From Leptospiraceae bacterium (GTDB taxonomy: Bacteria; Spirochaetota; Leptospiria; Leptospirales; Leptospiraceae): a stretch of DNA of 64,000 bases. Location of the stretch: NCBI GenBank assembly GCA_016711485.1, contig JADJSX010000014.1, forward strand, positions 62,001 to 126,000. The letters run 5' to 3'. The notes beneath the pieces were generated by a model that saw nothing but the letters and a program-made list of their open reading frames with translations, did not search any database and was not told the DNA's origin. How positions within the stretch are numbered: the first letter of the stretch is position 1; each line of letters begins with the position of its first letter. Positions 44,503-54,650 of the stretch are shown here, one piece after another. The position numbers were made by a program, and so were the translations under genes.

Positions 44503-45954
44503 ATGAAACAAAAACTTATAAAGCTAATTTCTAATCATTTAAAAAATCATTTAGTATTTTTTATAATTTTAGTAATCACCAATTCCATAAATTCACAAGA
44601 AGCTGAGGTATTGGATTTCGGTAAAATTTGGACAAAAATTAACGAAAACTCTCATTCACAAAAGGCTTTATCCCTTGAGGCAAAATCAGCAAAACTAGCC
44701 AGCAACAAAGCTTCCAAACATTGGCTTCCGAGAGTATATGCAGATGCGAGAAATTTTACTACAAACGACCCTGCGTTGAACTTTTTTTCAACCTTAGGGC
44801 AAAGGTCAGCAACAAATGCAGATTTTTCTACCAAAAGTATGAGAACACAGCCGAGTAATTTTATTGATACAAATAACAATCTATACACTTCCCCCAATTA
44901 TAATACTCTAAATTTGTTTGCACCGGATACTCTTAATAATCCGGGAACCAACACCTATCAAAGAGGAACTCTTGGAGTAGACTTTGCAATTTACGAAGGT
45001 GGATCTAAAACGGCAGCGTCAAAAGCCTATGAAAAACAAGCTGAAGGGAAACAATTCGAAAATCGTTTTGTTACACTGAGCGAATACGCAAATTATGCCG
45101 CAATGTATGGAACTTTACTTACGTTAAAAGATCAACAAGAACGAATTTTATCATTAGACAAAACAGTCACTTCTATCCTAAGTCGATACCAACTTGGGAA
45201 TCGTGGAAATTTAGTCGGATATTCAGGCGGTCTTGCCCTCAAATCCCTGAAAAATAGAATCGATGGAATCAAAGAAGAAACTTCCGCAAGAATAGAATCA
45301 ATAAAAAGAAGTATTGAAGTCTCTGCTGGCGACATACCTCAAAAATGGGAATTAAAACAACAAAGCACAAACTCATTTGCTGACGAATACTTAAAAGTAT
45401 CCGCTACCGAAAAATCCTATATGGTACAAGCAATGAAGGCTTATGCTGAAGGAGCAACCGAACAAGCAGAAGCTGAAAAAGCGAGAGTCCTTCCCAAAGT
45501 TGGTCTTTACGGAGAATCATATGTATACCGCGGGGATAGATCAACTGCAACTTCCTTTAATGGTGGTTTTTATGTGCAAATGAATCTTTATTCTCCGGGA
45601 GATTTGGATGCTATCGAACAAGCCAAATTAAATAGTAAAGCAGCCAAAGAAAGAACAGAAGAAGCAATAAAACAAGAAGAATCCAAAGCAAAGTCTCTCT
45701 TAGAAATGGAAAAAGCTTTAAAAAGAAATCTAGAATTAGTATCAGAAAATAGTAAACTCATGGAAGAGCAAATGACTGTTACCCAACAACTTTTCTCCAG
45801 TGGAGCCATCAATGCACTTCAACTCACAGAAGTCTATTCAAGAAAAGCAGACCTTTTGATTGCGAAGTCTACCATTGAATCTGAATTTTTAAAAACAAGA
45901 GCCGCATTATTAACGTTAACAGAAACAAATATACAAGGAAACAAATATGAATAA
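44503..45954 (+). CDS. TolC-family outer-membrane efflux protein
   Basis: 483 residues with a signal peptide (about 1-31, ending TNSINSQ) and two long helical hairpin halves typical of OMF channels: residues 35-75 and 190-290, then 305-345 and 400-480, with YEGGSKTAASKAYEKQAEG and LYSPGDLDAIEQAKLNSKAA as the two repeat starts. The RND pump gene follows with an 8-bp overlap. No membrane-fusion protein gene is present between them or nearby, unlike most such operons. Probably exports metals, sulfur compounds or toxic organics. Confidence 0.85.
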   Translation: MKQKLIKLISNHLKNHLVFFIILVITNSINSQEAEVLDFGKIWTKINENSHSQKALSLEAKSAKLASNKASKHWLPRVYADARNFTTNDPALNFFSTLGQRSATNADFSTKSMRTQPSNFIDTNNNLYTSPNYNTLNLFAPDTLNNPGTNTYQRGTLGVDFAIYEGGSKTAASKAYEKQAEGKQFENRFVTLSEYANYAAMYGTLLTLKDQQERILSLDKTVTSILSRYQLGNRGNLVGYSGGLALKSLKNRIDGIKEETSARIESIKRSIEVSAGDIPQKWELKQQSTNSFADEYLKVSATEKSYMVQAMKAYAEGATEQAEAEKARVLPKVGLYGESYVYRGDRSTATSFNGGFYVQMNLYSPGDLDAIEQAKLNSKAAKERTEEAIKQEESKAKSLLEMEKALKRNLELVSENSKLMEEQMTVTQQLFSSGAINALQLTEVYSRKADLLIAKSTIESEFLKTRAALLTLTETNIQGNKYE

Positions 45955-48900
45955 ATTCGAAAAAGGTTTTGCTGGAAATCTTGCAGAAAAATTTGTAAAT
46001 TCCAGACTTACACCGGTTATAGCTATTGTAAGCATTTTATTAGGAATTTTCTCTGTTTTTCTAACTCCGAAAGAAGAAGAACCACAAATTTCCGTACCCA
46101 TGATTGATATTCGAATTCCAGCACCTGGATTTGAAGCTCGTGAGGTTGAAAAAAAAGTAACTGAGCCAATTGAACGTGCAGTATGGGGTCTCGATGGAGT
46201 CGAATACGTATATTCCGCTAGTCAAGCTCACGGTAGTCTTGTAACAGTTCGATTCAAAGTTGGAGAACCTACTGAACCTTCTCTTGTAAAAGTTCACCAT
46301 AAACTTATGGAAATTAGACAAGATTTACCATCTAACGTCCTTCCTCCTAAAGTAACTTCCTTTACCATAGACGATGTACCGTTTTTAACACTAAGTTTTA
46401 GTTCCAATACAAGAGACGATTATGATCTGAGAAAAAAAATTGCTCCGTTGGCAAGAGAACTTTCTAGCACTCCCGATTTATCTCGAGTAGAATTACTTGG
46501 CGGTCGTAAAGAAACAATTCGAGTGATTGTTGACCCAAACAAGGCATCAAACTACGGAGTTTCAATTTCAGATGTCGCAAATAGTTTAAAAATGAGTGAC
46601 GCTTATTTTCCAATGGGAAAAACCTTTTCAAACGAAAAAGAATTTCAAGTAGAAGTAGGCGGAAGAGTATCCTCTAAAGAGGAAGTAGGAAATCTTGCGA
46701 TAGGTCAACGTGGCGGCATTATAGTTAAACTAAAAGATATCGCAAAAATAGAATTAGGCGCAGAAGAAAGAAGCAGATTATCTCTATTGTACGATAGAGA
46801 ATTAGGTGGAGAAGCAAGAAATGCGGTATCTATTGTATTTGCCAAGAGAAAAGGAACTAACGTTGTCGTACTTGCAAAAGATCTTCTCGAACGAGCAGAC
46901 ATATTTGCTAAAGAACTTCCGGATGACGTAAAAATGTCAATTGTCCGTAACTACGGAACTACTGCCGAAGAAAAATCATTTGAATTAATCGAACATTTAC
47001 TCATTGCAACCTTTTCCGTCACACTATTAATTGCCATTGTAATGGGAATACGCGCGGCTGTAGTAGTTTAGATTGCAATTCCGGTTACTCTTGCTTTAAC
47101 TCTCGCAATTTATTATTTCATGGGTTACACTCTAAACCGTGTAACATTATTTGCATTGATTTTTTCTATTGGGATATTAGTTGATGATGCAATTGTAGTT
47201 GTTGAAAACATTGAGAGGCATTTACATATTAACCCCGAAATTGGAATTTTAAACGCAACAATAAATGCAGTCTCTGAGGTTGGAAACCCTACTATCCTTG
47301 CCACATTTACTGTCATCGGTGCAATTCTGCCTATGGCATTTGTTCGAGGTCTAATGGGACCTTATATGAAACCGATTCCTGTAGGTGCTAGTCTTGCTAT
47401 GATTCTATCTTTATTTGTGGCTTTTATAGTTACTCCATGGGCGTCCGTTCGACTACTAAAAGAACCAGATACACATTCTGAAAAAGAAGAAATTGATCCA
47501 ATGGATAAGTCTAAGGCTAGTTTTTTAGATAGACTTTATATTTCTTTTGCTGAAATGTTATTAGGTACCAAAAAAGCCGCTTTCTTTTTTGGGGTAATCA
47601 GCATTATACTCCTTTTATTTTCATTTAGTTTTATATACTTCAAAGTAGTAAAAGTAAAAATGTTGCCCTTTGACAATAAAAATGAATTTCAGGTTATCAT
47701 TGATTATCCGCCTGATACTCCGTTAGAAAAAAGTGTATCTCTATCGAAGGAACTATCAGAGAGAATTTTGAAAGAACCAGAAGTAAAAAAAATACAAATT
47801 TACGGTGGAGAAAGTGCTCCTTTTTCTTTTTCTGGAATGGTTAAACATACGTTCCTTAGAAACGAAGAATACATGAATGATTTACAAATATTGCTTTCAG
47901 ATAAAGACAAACGAAAAGAATCCAGCCATAAAATTATCGAAAAACTAAGACCTATCATTGCAGAATTTGGAAAAGAAAAAAATGCAATTACGAAAGTATT
48001 GGAAATTCCACCAGGACCACCAGTAATGTCGACTATGGTTGCGGAAATATATGGACCAACTGAAACCGATAGGCGCAAAGTAGCGAAAGAAATATTGGAT
48101 ATTTTCGCAAACGAAAAATCAGTTGTAGATTTAGATTATTCCTGGAGAGAAGGAAAAACAAGAAAAATTTACGAATACGATCAATATAAAGGTGGTGTAT
48201 TAGGAGCAAGGTCGGCACAGGTAGTTGGACTTGGCAGTTTAATATTTAGGGAATCTCCACTTGTTTCTCTTGCTGAATCAAATTCACCCGAAGAAATCCA
48301 AGTATCGTTATCTATGGAAAATAAAATTCGTTCCGGTAAATCTCCATTTTTAGGAAGTAAAATCCTTTCCTTTGAATCTGGAGTTACTCCCGTTGAATCG
48401 CTGTTAAAAGAACCTAAATATATATCAAACGAAGTACTTCACAGAAAAAATTTAAAACCTGTTTCTTACGTATTAAGTGAATTATCCGGCGCAGAAGAAG
48501 CACCTGTATATGGAATGTTAAAACTTGCGCCTAAGATAAATTATCCAACACAAACGGCAGACGTGCCTTGGAATACAAAATCTGCAGTCATTAAATGGGA
48601 TGGAGAATGGTTTATCACTTATGAAGTGTTTCGAGATTTGGGAGGAGCATTTGCTGTAGTAATGATTTTAATTTACATTCTTGTCCTCGGTTGGTTTAAA
48701 AGTTACACAGTTCCTTTAATCATCATGGCACCTATTCCAATTAGTTTGATTGGAATTTTACCCGGCCATGCAATGCTCGGAGCCTATTTTACCGCGACAT
48801 CTATGATTGGATTTATTGCAGGAGCGGGGATAATCGTTCGTAACTCCATCATTTTAGTTGACTTCATAGAAGAACAACTAAAAGGAGGAATGGAAATTAA

Positions 48901-49138
48901 AGAAGCTGTGATCAGTGCGGGTGTAATTCGTTTTAGACCTATGTTACTCACTGCTGCTGCCGTGGTTGTAGGAAGTTTTATTATGTTATTTGATCCAATT
49001 TTTGAAGGATTAGCCATTAGCCTCATGTTTGGAGAAATTGCCGCAACCGCTCTAAGTAGATTTGCCGTTCCTGTTCTTTACTATTGGTTCGTTGGAAAAA
49101 GTAGAGCAACATTATTAAGAGAAGGAATGTTAGCCTAA
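45947..49138 (+). pseudogene. RND efflux pump interrupted by an in-frame TAG
   Basis: The frame encodes a full-size RND permease (1063 codons): TM1 near residue 25, porter domain with PFLTLSFSS, second membrane block with TLNRVTLFALIFSIGILVDD and IVVVENIERH, and C-terminal block ending VPVLYYWFVGKS. Codon 375, in the TM2 region, is TAG (47069-47071): VMGIRAAVVV, stop, IAIPVTLALTLAIYY. No frame change occurs and the downstream part reads normally to 49138. Unless the stop is read through or is a sequence error, the pump is inactive. A restart at 47120 would lack the first porter half. Confidence 0.8.
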
Positions 49139-49149
49139 AAATTAAAAAA

Positions 49150-49180
49150 GACATTCCTATTAAATAAAAATAGGAATGTC
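49150..49180. terminator. Hairpin after the efflux operon
   Basis: GACATTCCTAT (49150-49160) and ATAGGAATGTC (49170-49180) form an 11-bp perfect stem with a 9-nt loop, 11 bp after the RND stop codon. It is preceded by an A tract and followed by CTTAC, so it fits a terminator only moderately on the plus strand. Confidence 0.45.
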
Positions 49181-49286
49181 CTTACAACACATAAAATAAG
49201 AAATACACAATTCAACTCTCTATATTTGTTGACATTGAATGCTAAATTTCCGTAAATAATAAGTAACAGTAACGAGAAATTTATTA

Positions 49287-52200
49287 ATGCAATTACCATC
49301 CCTCACCCTCAAAAAAACCAAACAAACTACAATTATAATTTTTATCTCTGGATTACTAATAACGCTATTGTACGCAGGAGAAGTCAGAAAAAACAAAATC
49401 GAATCTGATAAATTAGAATTTTCCATCATTAGTTTTGAATTAAAATCTAAGATACTCGCAAGATTAGAAGCACATGCTCAAATTCTTCGAAGCGGTGCAT
49501 CTTTCATGAGGACAGCAGAACCAGTCTCCAGAAACAAATGGAAGGATTTCATTAATGATTCAAAAGTAATCAATAGTTTGCCTGGAATTCAAGGGATTGG
49601 ACTATCCGTAGTAATACCAAAAAACAATTTAAACGAACATATACAAAATATTCGAAGAGAAGGATTTCCGGATTATAAATTAAAACCTCCTGGCGAACGA
49701 GATTTTTATTCTGCAATCATTTATTTGGAACCTTTCAATGATAGAAACCAAAGAGCCTTTGGATACGATATGTTTTCTGAGCCTACTCGAAGAAAAGCAA
49801 TGGAACAAGCTAGGGACTATGATATGGTTTCCCTTTCTGGACGAGTAATTCTTCTGCAGGAAACCGACAAAGACGTTCAAGCGGGAACTTTAATGTACAC
49901 TCCTTACTATCGAAAAGGGATGCCAACAAATACGATAGAGGAAAGAAGAGCAGCTCTTTTGGGTTGGGTATATAGTCCCTATCGTATGGTTGATTTAATG
50001 GAAGGTATATTGGGAGATATCAATGCAAATACAGCGGAACGAATGAGATTAGAGGTATTTGATGAGGATTCTCTAACAGAAAAAGCAATATTGTATGATA
50101 GCAATCATCTTAAAAAAGAAAATTTCAATAGCACTAAAAAAATTGAAATCATCGATACAATTCATTTTAATAAAAAACTTTGGACAATTCGATTTACAAG
50201 AATTAAAAATGACTCTATTTTCTTAGCCCTTAGTGATTTTATGATTATTTTTATTTTTGGAAGTATTATAAGTTTATTACTAGCTGCCCTCACATTTGCA
50301 CTTTTAAATACGAAAATTAAAGCGGTAGAAATTGCAGAACATATGACTAAAGCTTTGAAAGAAAGTGAACAGTGGTTTCAAGTTCTTTTAGACTCAACTG
50401 CAGAAGCAATCTATGGACAGGACCTAAATGGAAATTGTTCTTTTTGTAATAATTCTTTTGTCAAAATACTTCGATATGAAAATCAAAACCAGTTACTCGG
50501 TAAAAATATGCATGATTTACTGAATCATTCTGATAAAAATGGAAATTATATTCCAAATAAAGAATGTAAAATTCATCAATCAATTATAAATTTAACAGCT
50601 ATGCATTCGGATGAAGAATACTTCACAAGAGCGGATAACACATCTTTCCCTGTAGAATACTGGTCGCATCCCTTTTATATAAATGGGAAAATTATTGGAT
50701 CTGTTGTAAGTTTTTTAGATATAACAGAGCGCAAAAAATTAACGAACGATTTAATTGATCGCACAAAACAAGCAGAAGCAGCAAACATTGCAAAGTCAGA
50801 ATTCCTTGCGGTTATGAGTCACGAAATCCGTACCCCGCTAAACGGTGTAATTGGATTTACAGATTTATTAATGAAAAGTAATTTAGATGAATCGCAAAGT
50901 AAATTTATGTCAGCTGTCTATCAATCAGCCACTTCTCTTCTTGATTTAATAAATGATATTCTGGACTTTTCCAAAATTGAAGCTGGAAGACTAGAATTAA
51001 ATATTGAGAAAATAGACTTATTTGAATTAGTTGGACAAGCGATAGATTCAACTAAAATTAAATCACACGAAAAAAATATTGAGATACTATTAAATATACT
51101 CCCTACTCTTCCAAGATTTATTTGGGCAGATTCTGTTCGATTACGGCAAATTCTTATTAACCTCTTATCTAATGCAATGAAATTTACAAATGAAGGGGAA
51201 GTAGAACTAAAAATTGAATTGGTCGACAAACTTGCAGATACAAACGAAAATGTATTTCTATTTTCTATTCGAGATACGGGAATAGGGATTGCTCCAGAAA
51301 ATCAAAAAAAGATCTTTGAAGCATTTTCTCAGGAAGATTATTCAACCACAAGAAAATATGGAGGAACAGGACTTGGTCTGACAATTTCAAATAAACTTTT
51401 AAAACTAATGCAATCATTTTTAGAATTAAAAAGCCAAATAGGAGTAGGAAGTATTTTTTCTTTTAAACTAAAAGTGAAAACGGAAGCAGGAAATGTTTTA
51501 GTGCCGGAACCAATGCCTCCTTCCCTGAAAATACTTATTGTAGATGACAATGAGAATAATAGAAATATACTTCACGAAATGTTAAGATTGAACAGTATTC
51601 AAAATGATACTGTTTCAAGTGGTATAGATGCTATTGATAAAATCAAAGAAAATAAATACGATATTATTATCATGGATTATCACATGCCGAAACTGGACGG
51701 AATCCAAACAATTTCCAAAATCAGAAAAGAACTTGGTATCACAAAAAAAGACCTATCCATTATTTTACTTTATAGTTCTGCTGAGGATAATTTTATTCAT
51801 AATGTAGCAAAAGACTTAGATATCCAAGTGTTGATTACAAAACCGATCAAAATTATTTCTTTGTATGAATCGCTGCAAAAAGTATTAACACCCGTTACAA
51901 TCAATTCAAATGATCTACCAAAAAATACAGAAACTCGATCCGCAAAAATATTTATTGTGGATGATGATTCAATCAACCGTGTATTTCTAAAATCAATAAT
52001 CAAAAAAAAATTTCCTCAAGTCACTTGCATAGAATTAAAAAATGGTAAAGAAGCCGTAGAAGAGTTTCAAAAAACTATACCGGATATAATTTTAATGGAT
52101 AATAAAATGCCAATTATGGACGGATATGAAGCAAGTATAAAAATTCGAAAACTAAAAAAAGACGGACATCATATTCCAATAATTGTAATTATTGACGGAA

Positions 52201-52322
52201 TAACTCCTGATGTAAAAGTAAAATATATAAATGCAGGTATGGATGAATATATAACTAGACCAATTCTAAAAAACAATTTAGAAAAAGTGATAGAAAAATG
52301 GTTAACACAAATAAAGATTTAA
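49287..52322 (+). CDS. CHASE-PAS hybrid histidine kinase with two receiver domains
   Basis: 1011 residues: TM helix (about 13-31), CHASE-type periplasmic domain (about 60-290; IQGIGLSVVIP, GFPDYKLKPPGERDFYSAII), TM helix (about 308-332), PAS (about 355-485), H-box MSHEIRTPLNGVIGFTDLL, ATPase domain (LLSNAMKFTNEG, RDTGIGIAPE, GGTGLGLTIS), receiver 1 (about 750-870; IIIMDYHMPKLDG) and receiver 2 (about 885-1008; IILMDNKMPIMDG). Receiver 2 has Arg where the conserved Lys is expected (YITRPIL). CHASE domains sense small extracellular molecules. The diguanylate cyclase downstream is a likely pathway neighbour. Confidence 0.9.
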   Translation: MQLPSLTLKKTKQTTIIIFISGLLITLLYAGEVRKNKIESDKLEFSIISFELKSKILARLEAHAQILRSGASFMRTAEPVSRNKWKDFINDSKVINSLPGIQGIGLSVVIPKNNLNEHIQNIRREGFPDYKLKPPGERDFYSAIIYLEPFNDRNQRAFGYDMFSEPTRRKAMEQARDYDMVSLSGRVILLQETDKDVQAGTLMYTPYYRKGMPTNTIEERRAALLGWVYSPYRMVDLMEGILGDINANTAERMRLEVFDEDSLTEKAILYDSNHLKKENFNSTKKIEIIDTIHFNKKLWTIRFTRIKNDSIFLALSDFMIIFIFGSIISLLLAALTFALLNTKIKAVEIAEHMTKALKESEQWFQVLLDSTAEAIYGQDLNGNCSFCNNSFVKILRYENQNQLLGKNMHDLLNHSDKNGNYIPNKECKIHQSIINLTAMHSDEEYFTRADNTSFPVEYWSHPFYINGKIIGSVVSFLDITERKKLTNDLIDRTKQAEAANIAKSEFLAVMSHEIRTPLNGVIGFTDLLMKSNLDESQSKFMSAVYQSATSLLDLINDILDFSKIEAGRLELNIEKIDLFELVGQAIDSTKIKSHEKNIEILLNILPTLPRFIWADSVRLRQILINLLSNAMKFTNEGEVELKIELVDKLADTNENVFLFSIRDTGIGIAPENQKKIFEAFSQEDYSTTRKYGGTGLGLTISNKLLKLMQSFLELKSQIGVGSIFSFKLKVKTEAGNVLVPEPMPPSLKILIVDDNENNRNILHEMLRLNSIQNDTVSSGIDAIDKIKENKYDIIIMDYHMPKLDGIQTISKIRKELGITKKDLSIILLYSSAEDNFIHNVAKDLDIQVLITKPIKIISLYESLQKVLTPVTINSNDLPKNTETRSAKIFIVDDDSINRVFLKSIIKKKFPQVTCIELKNGKEAVEEFQKTIPDIILMDNKMPIMDGYEASIKIRKLKKDGHHIPIIVIIDGITPDVKVKYINAGMDEYITRPILKNNLEKVIEKWLTQIKI

Positions 52323-52443
52323 TTATTGTATCTAAAAAAAGAATTACTATCCAGACTTCATTTGCAATCATCCATTGGATATAAATTTCTAAATAGAACA
52401 TTGCCAGAATTTTCCCAATAATTTAGTCTAAAACAACAAGGTA

Positions 52444-53340
52444 ATGAATTCAAAAATGCAAAAAATACTCATAGTAGATGATTCAGAAGTTACTATTCTT
52501 TACTTAAAAAACATCCTCAAAGAATACGAAATATTTTCAGCTAATAACGGAAAAGAAATGTGGGAACGATTAAACGAAAGTATCCCTTCTTTAATCCTCA
52601 TGGATATAATGTTACCAGGAGATAGCGGCTATGAATTGGTAAGAAAATTATCCAATATAGAGTTGTATAAGGACATTCCAATAATTTTTCAAACTGCAAA
52701 AAGCTCAAGCGACGATTTAGAAAAGGGTTTTGAATCTGGTGCCATTGATTATATTCGTAAACCAGTAGATAAAAAAGAACTCGTTGCAAGAATTAAATCC
52801 GTTCTAAAAATAAAGGCTTTAGAAAAACAATTATACTTAAAATCCGTAACCGATTATTTGACCGAAATTTATAATCGTAGATATTTTTTTGAAGTAGCCG
52901 CCAAACATTTACAATTCTGTCAAAATAATAATAAAAACCTATCTATAGCATTGATCGATATTGATCATTTTAAAAAAGTAAATGATACATACGGGCATGA
53001 TGCGGGAGATTTTGTTTTAAAACGATTTTCTGAAATTATTACTGAAAAAAAGAGGGAGAACGATATCCTTGCTAGGTATGGTGGAGAAGAATTTATTATT
53101 TTATTTCAAGAGAGTGATATATCTATTGCATTAGAGATTTTGACTTCTGTTCAAACGGCAATGACACACGAAGTATTTAAAATTGGCAATAAGGAATTTG
53201 GTTGTACTTTTAGTTGTGGAATAATTGAATTATCCGAAATGAAAAATATTTCTACATTAGATGATCTTATTAGGAATGCAGATAACCGAATGTATATCGC
53301 AAAAAATTCAGGACGAAACAGAATTATCACGAACGGATAA
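52444..53340 (+). CDS. Receiver-GGDEF diguanylate cyclase
   Basis: 298 residues. N-terminal receiver (about 6-122; phospho-acceptor in LILMDIMLPGDSG, Lys in YIRKPVD) and a C-terminal GGDEF domain (about 135-297) with an intact active site, ARYGGEEFIILF, and DIDHFKKVNDTYGHDAGD. It should make c-di-GMP when phosphorylated, most plausibly by one of the hybrid kinases next to it. A c-di-GMP target may be the PilZ protein at 61901-62599. No inhibitory RxxD site was noticed before GGEEF. Confidence 0.92.
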   Translation: MNSKMQKILIVDDSEVTILYLKNILKEYEIFSANNGKEMWERLNESIPSLILMDIMLPGDSGYELVRKLSNIELYKDIPIIFQTAKSSSDDLEKGFESGAIDYIRKPVDKKELVARIKSVLKIKALEKQLYLKSVTDYLTEIYNRRYFFEVAAKHLQFCQNNNKNLSIALIDIDHFKKVNDTYGHDAGDFVLKRFSEIITEKKRENDILARYGGEEFIILFQESDISIALEILTSVQTAMTHEVFKIGNKEFGCTFSCGIIELSEMKNISTLDDLIRNADNRMYIAKNSGRNRIITNG

Positions 53341-53526
53341 TATTATTTATAAAGAATTACAGAGTTTACCAGCGAAACGAATATATTGCATTATTCAATC
53401 TATCCAATAAATTTAATTCAGAAACTTTTTTTAATCAAACACCAAATAACAAAAACAATATGGACTGTTTTTAAAAATGTCTTGTTTTATAAACTCTTTA
53501 CTAAATAAAGATATTTTATAACGTAC

Positions 53527-53637
53527 GCCAAAAGTAATTTCCCATTGTAAAAAAGTCCGTTATTCCCGATTAGAAAAAATAGTGATAGCGAAGTTTTTTT
53601 CAAAGCGAATGGGTATTTATTTTGGCAATTGGTATAT
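53527..53637. repeat. Copy of short dispersed repeat, inverted-pair form
   Basis: GCCAAAAGTAATTTCCCA (53527-53544) and, inverted, GGGTATTTATTTTGGC (53611-53625), followed by AATTGGTATAT, enclose about 75 bp with no gene. Same family as 9131-9200 and 61862-61883. The bases from 53341 to 53526 hold nothing recognisable. Confidence 0.45.
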
Positions 53638-53640
53638 TGT

Positions 53641-53892
53641 ATGCCGCAGAATTTAGAAACAAGTGGAAATTTTTTTATACTTTTAACCAATTTTTCAGGG
53701 TTCTTAATTATTATTATAGTAATGTTTAGTTGGGCTCTTGCTATTATTTCTCAATATATATTTGCCTTTGACATTTGGATTTATAGATATTTGTTTTACG
53801 ATTCGAATGAAAATCCAGTTAATAGAAAATCACGAAAAATTAACCCAACTAAATTTAAAATTATTCCGCAAAATCAAAGGGAAAACACATGA
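53641..53892 (+). CDS. Possible small membrane protein coupled to the REC-HPt gene
   Basis: 83 codons from an ATG at 53641 (an ATG four codons upstream is also in frame). A strong membrane helix (FLIIIIVMFSWALAIISQYI, about residues 20-45) is followed by a basic tail. Its stop overlaps the next start as ATGA, which is the mark of translational coupling used elsewhere in this window. Against it: no clear ribosome binding site and no family. Reported as tentative. Confidence 0.4.
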   Translation: MPQNLETSGNFFILLTNFSGFLIIIIVMFSWALAIISQYIFAFDIWIYRYLFYDSNENPVNRKSRKINPTKFKIIPQNQRENT

Positions 53893-54650
53893 ACGAACAA
53901 ATTGACTCAAGAGTTTTTAACATACTAATAGCCGATGATAATCCTACAAATCTATTTTTGTTAAAGTCTATATTAATACAATTACTTCCAAATTCAAAAA
54001 TAATGGAAACAATTAACGGTAAACAAGCCGTAGAAGCGGTTAAACTCAATATACCGGATATTATTTTTATGGATGCACAAATGCCCGAAATGAATGGATA
54101 CGACGCTACAAAAAGTATAAGAGAATTAATTTCTGGTAAATATCTTCCAATCTTAGGAGTCACTGCTGGAACCGTAAAAGGTGAAAAAGAAAAATGCATG
54201 GAAGCAGGAATGAACGAATACATTCCTAAACCAGTCATAAAAAGTACTATACGCAAACATATAATAAAATGGCTTGGTGAGGATAATTCCGAATATCCAT
54301 TAAAGTCAAAAGATTTATTAAATCATTTTAATAAAATAGAATTATTAGAAAGAATAGACAATGATGAGGATATCCTTGAAAATTTACTAGAGGAAGTTCC
54401 GGCCAATTTTGAGTCAAGCGAACAAGAATTATCGCAAAATTTAGATAATAAAAATATATCAGATATTCAATCTACAATTAGTAAACTAAATGAAGTAGCC
54501 GTTAGTCTTTGTTTTAATGTATTAGCTGACTTAACAAATGAACTAGAACCAGAGACTGTTTTTGATGAATACAAACTTCGACCATTGATCGAAAAGATTA
54601 TTTCAGAAATGCATTTTATAAAAGATACAATCCAGTCCAGAAATAAGTAA
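53889..54650 (+). CDS. Receiver protein with degenerate HPt domain
   Basis: 253 residues. The receiver (about 10-128) is intact: acid pair in IADDN, phospho-acceptor D62 in IIFMDAQMPEMNG and Lys in YIPKPVI. The C-terminal 110 residues align with the HPt domain of the kinase at 55093-58260, but where that protein has GAHKLKGTALTVCF this one has TISKLNEVAVSLCF, so the phosphorylatable histidine is Ser198. It probably acts as a receiver that can dock but not relay phosphate. Its TAA stop is formed by the first bases of a MITE-like copy. Confidence 0.8.
   Translation: MNEQIDSRVFNILIADDNPTNLFLLKSILIQLLPNSKIMETINGKQAVEAVKLNIPDIIFMDAQMPEMNGYDATKSIRELISGKYLPILGVTAGTVKGEKEKCMEAGMNEYIPKPVIKSTIRKHIIKWLGEDNSEYPLKSKDLLNHFNKIELLERIDNDEDILENLLEEVPANFESSEQELSQNLDNKNISDIQSTISKLNEVAVSLCFNVLADLTNELEPETVFDEYKLRPLIEKIISEMHFIKDTIQSRNK

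Noticed and set aside
50921..51229. Long antisense open frame over the CHASE kinase gene, and similar ones over SulP, the antiporter and flotillin genes
   Set aside because: They are shadows of well-supported genes, without ribosome binding sites or recognisable protein features.
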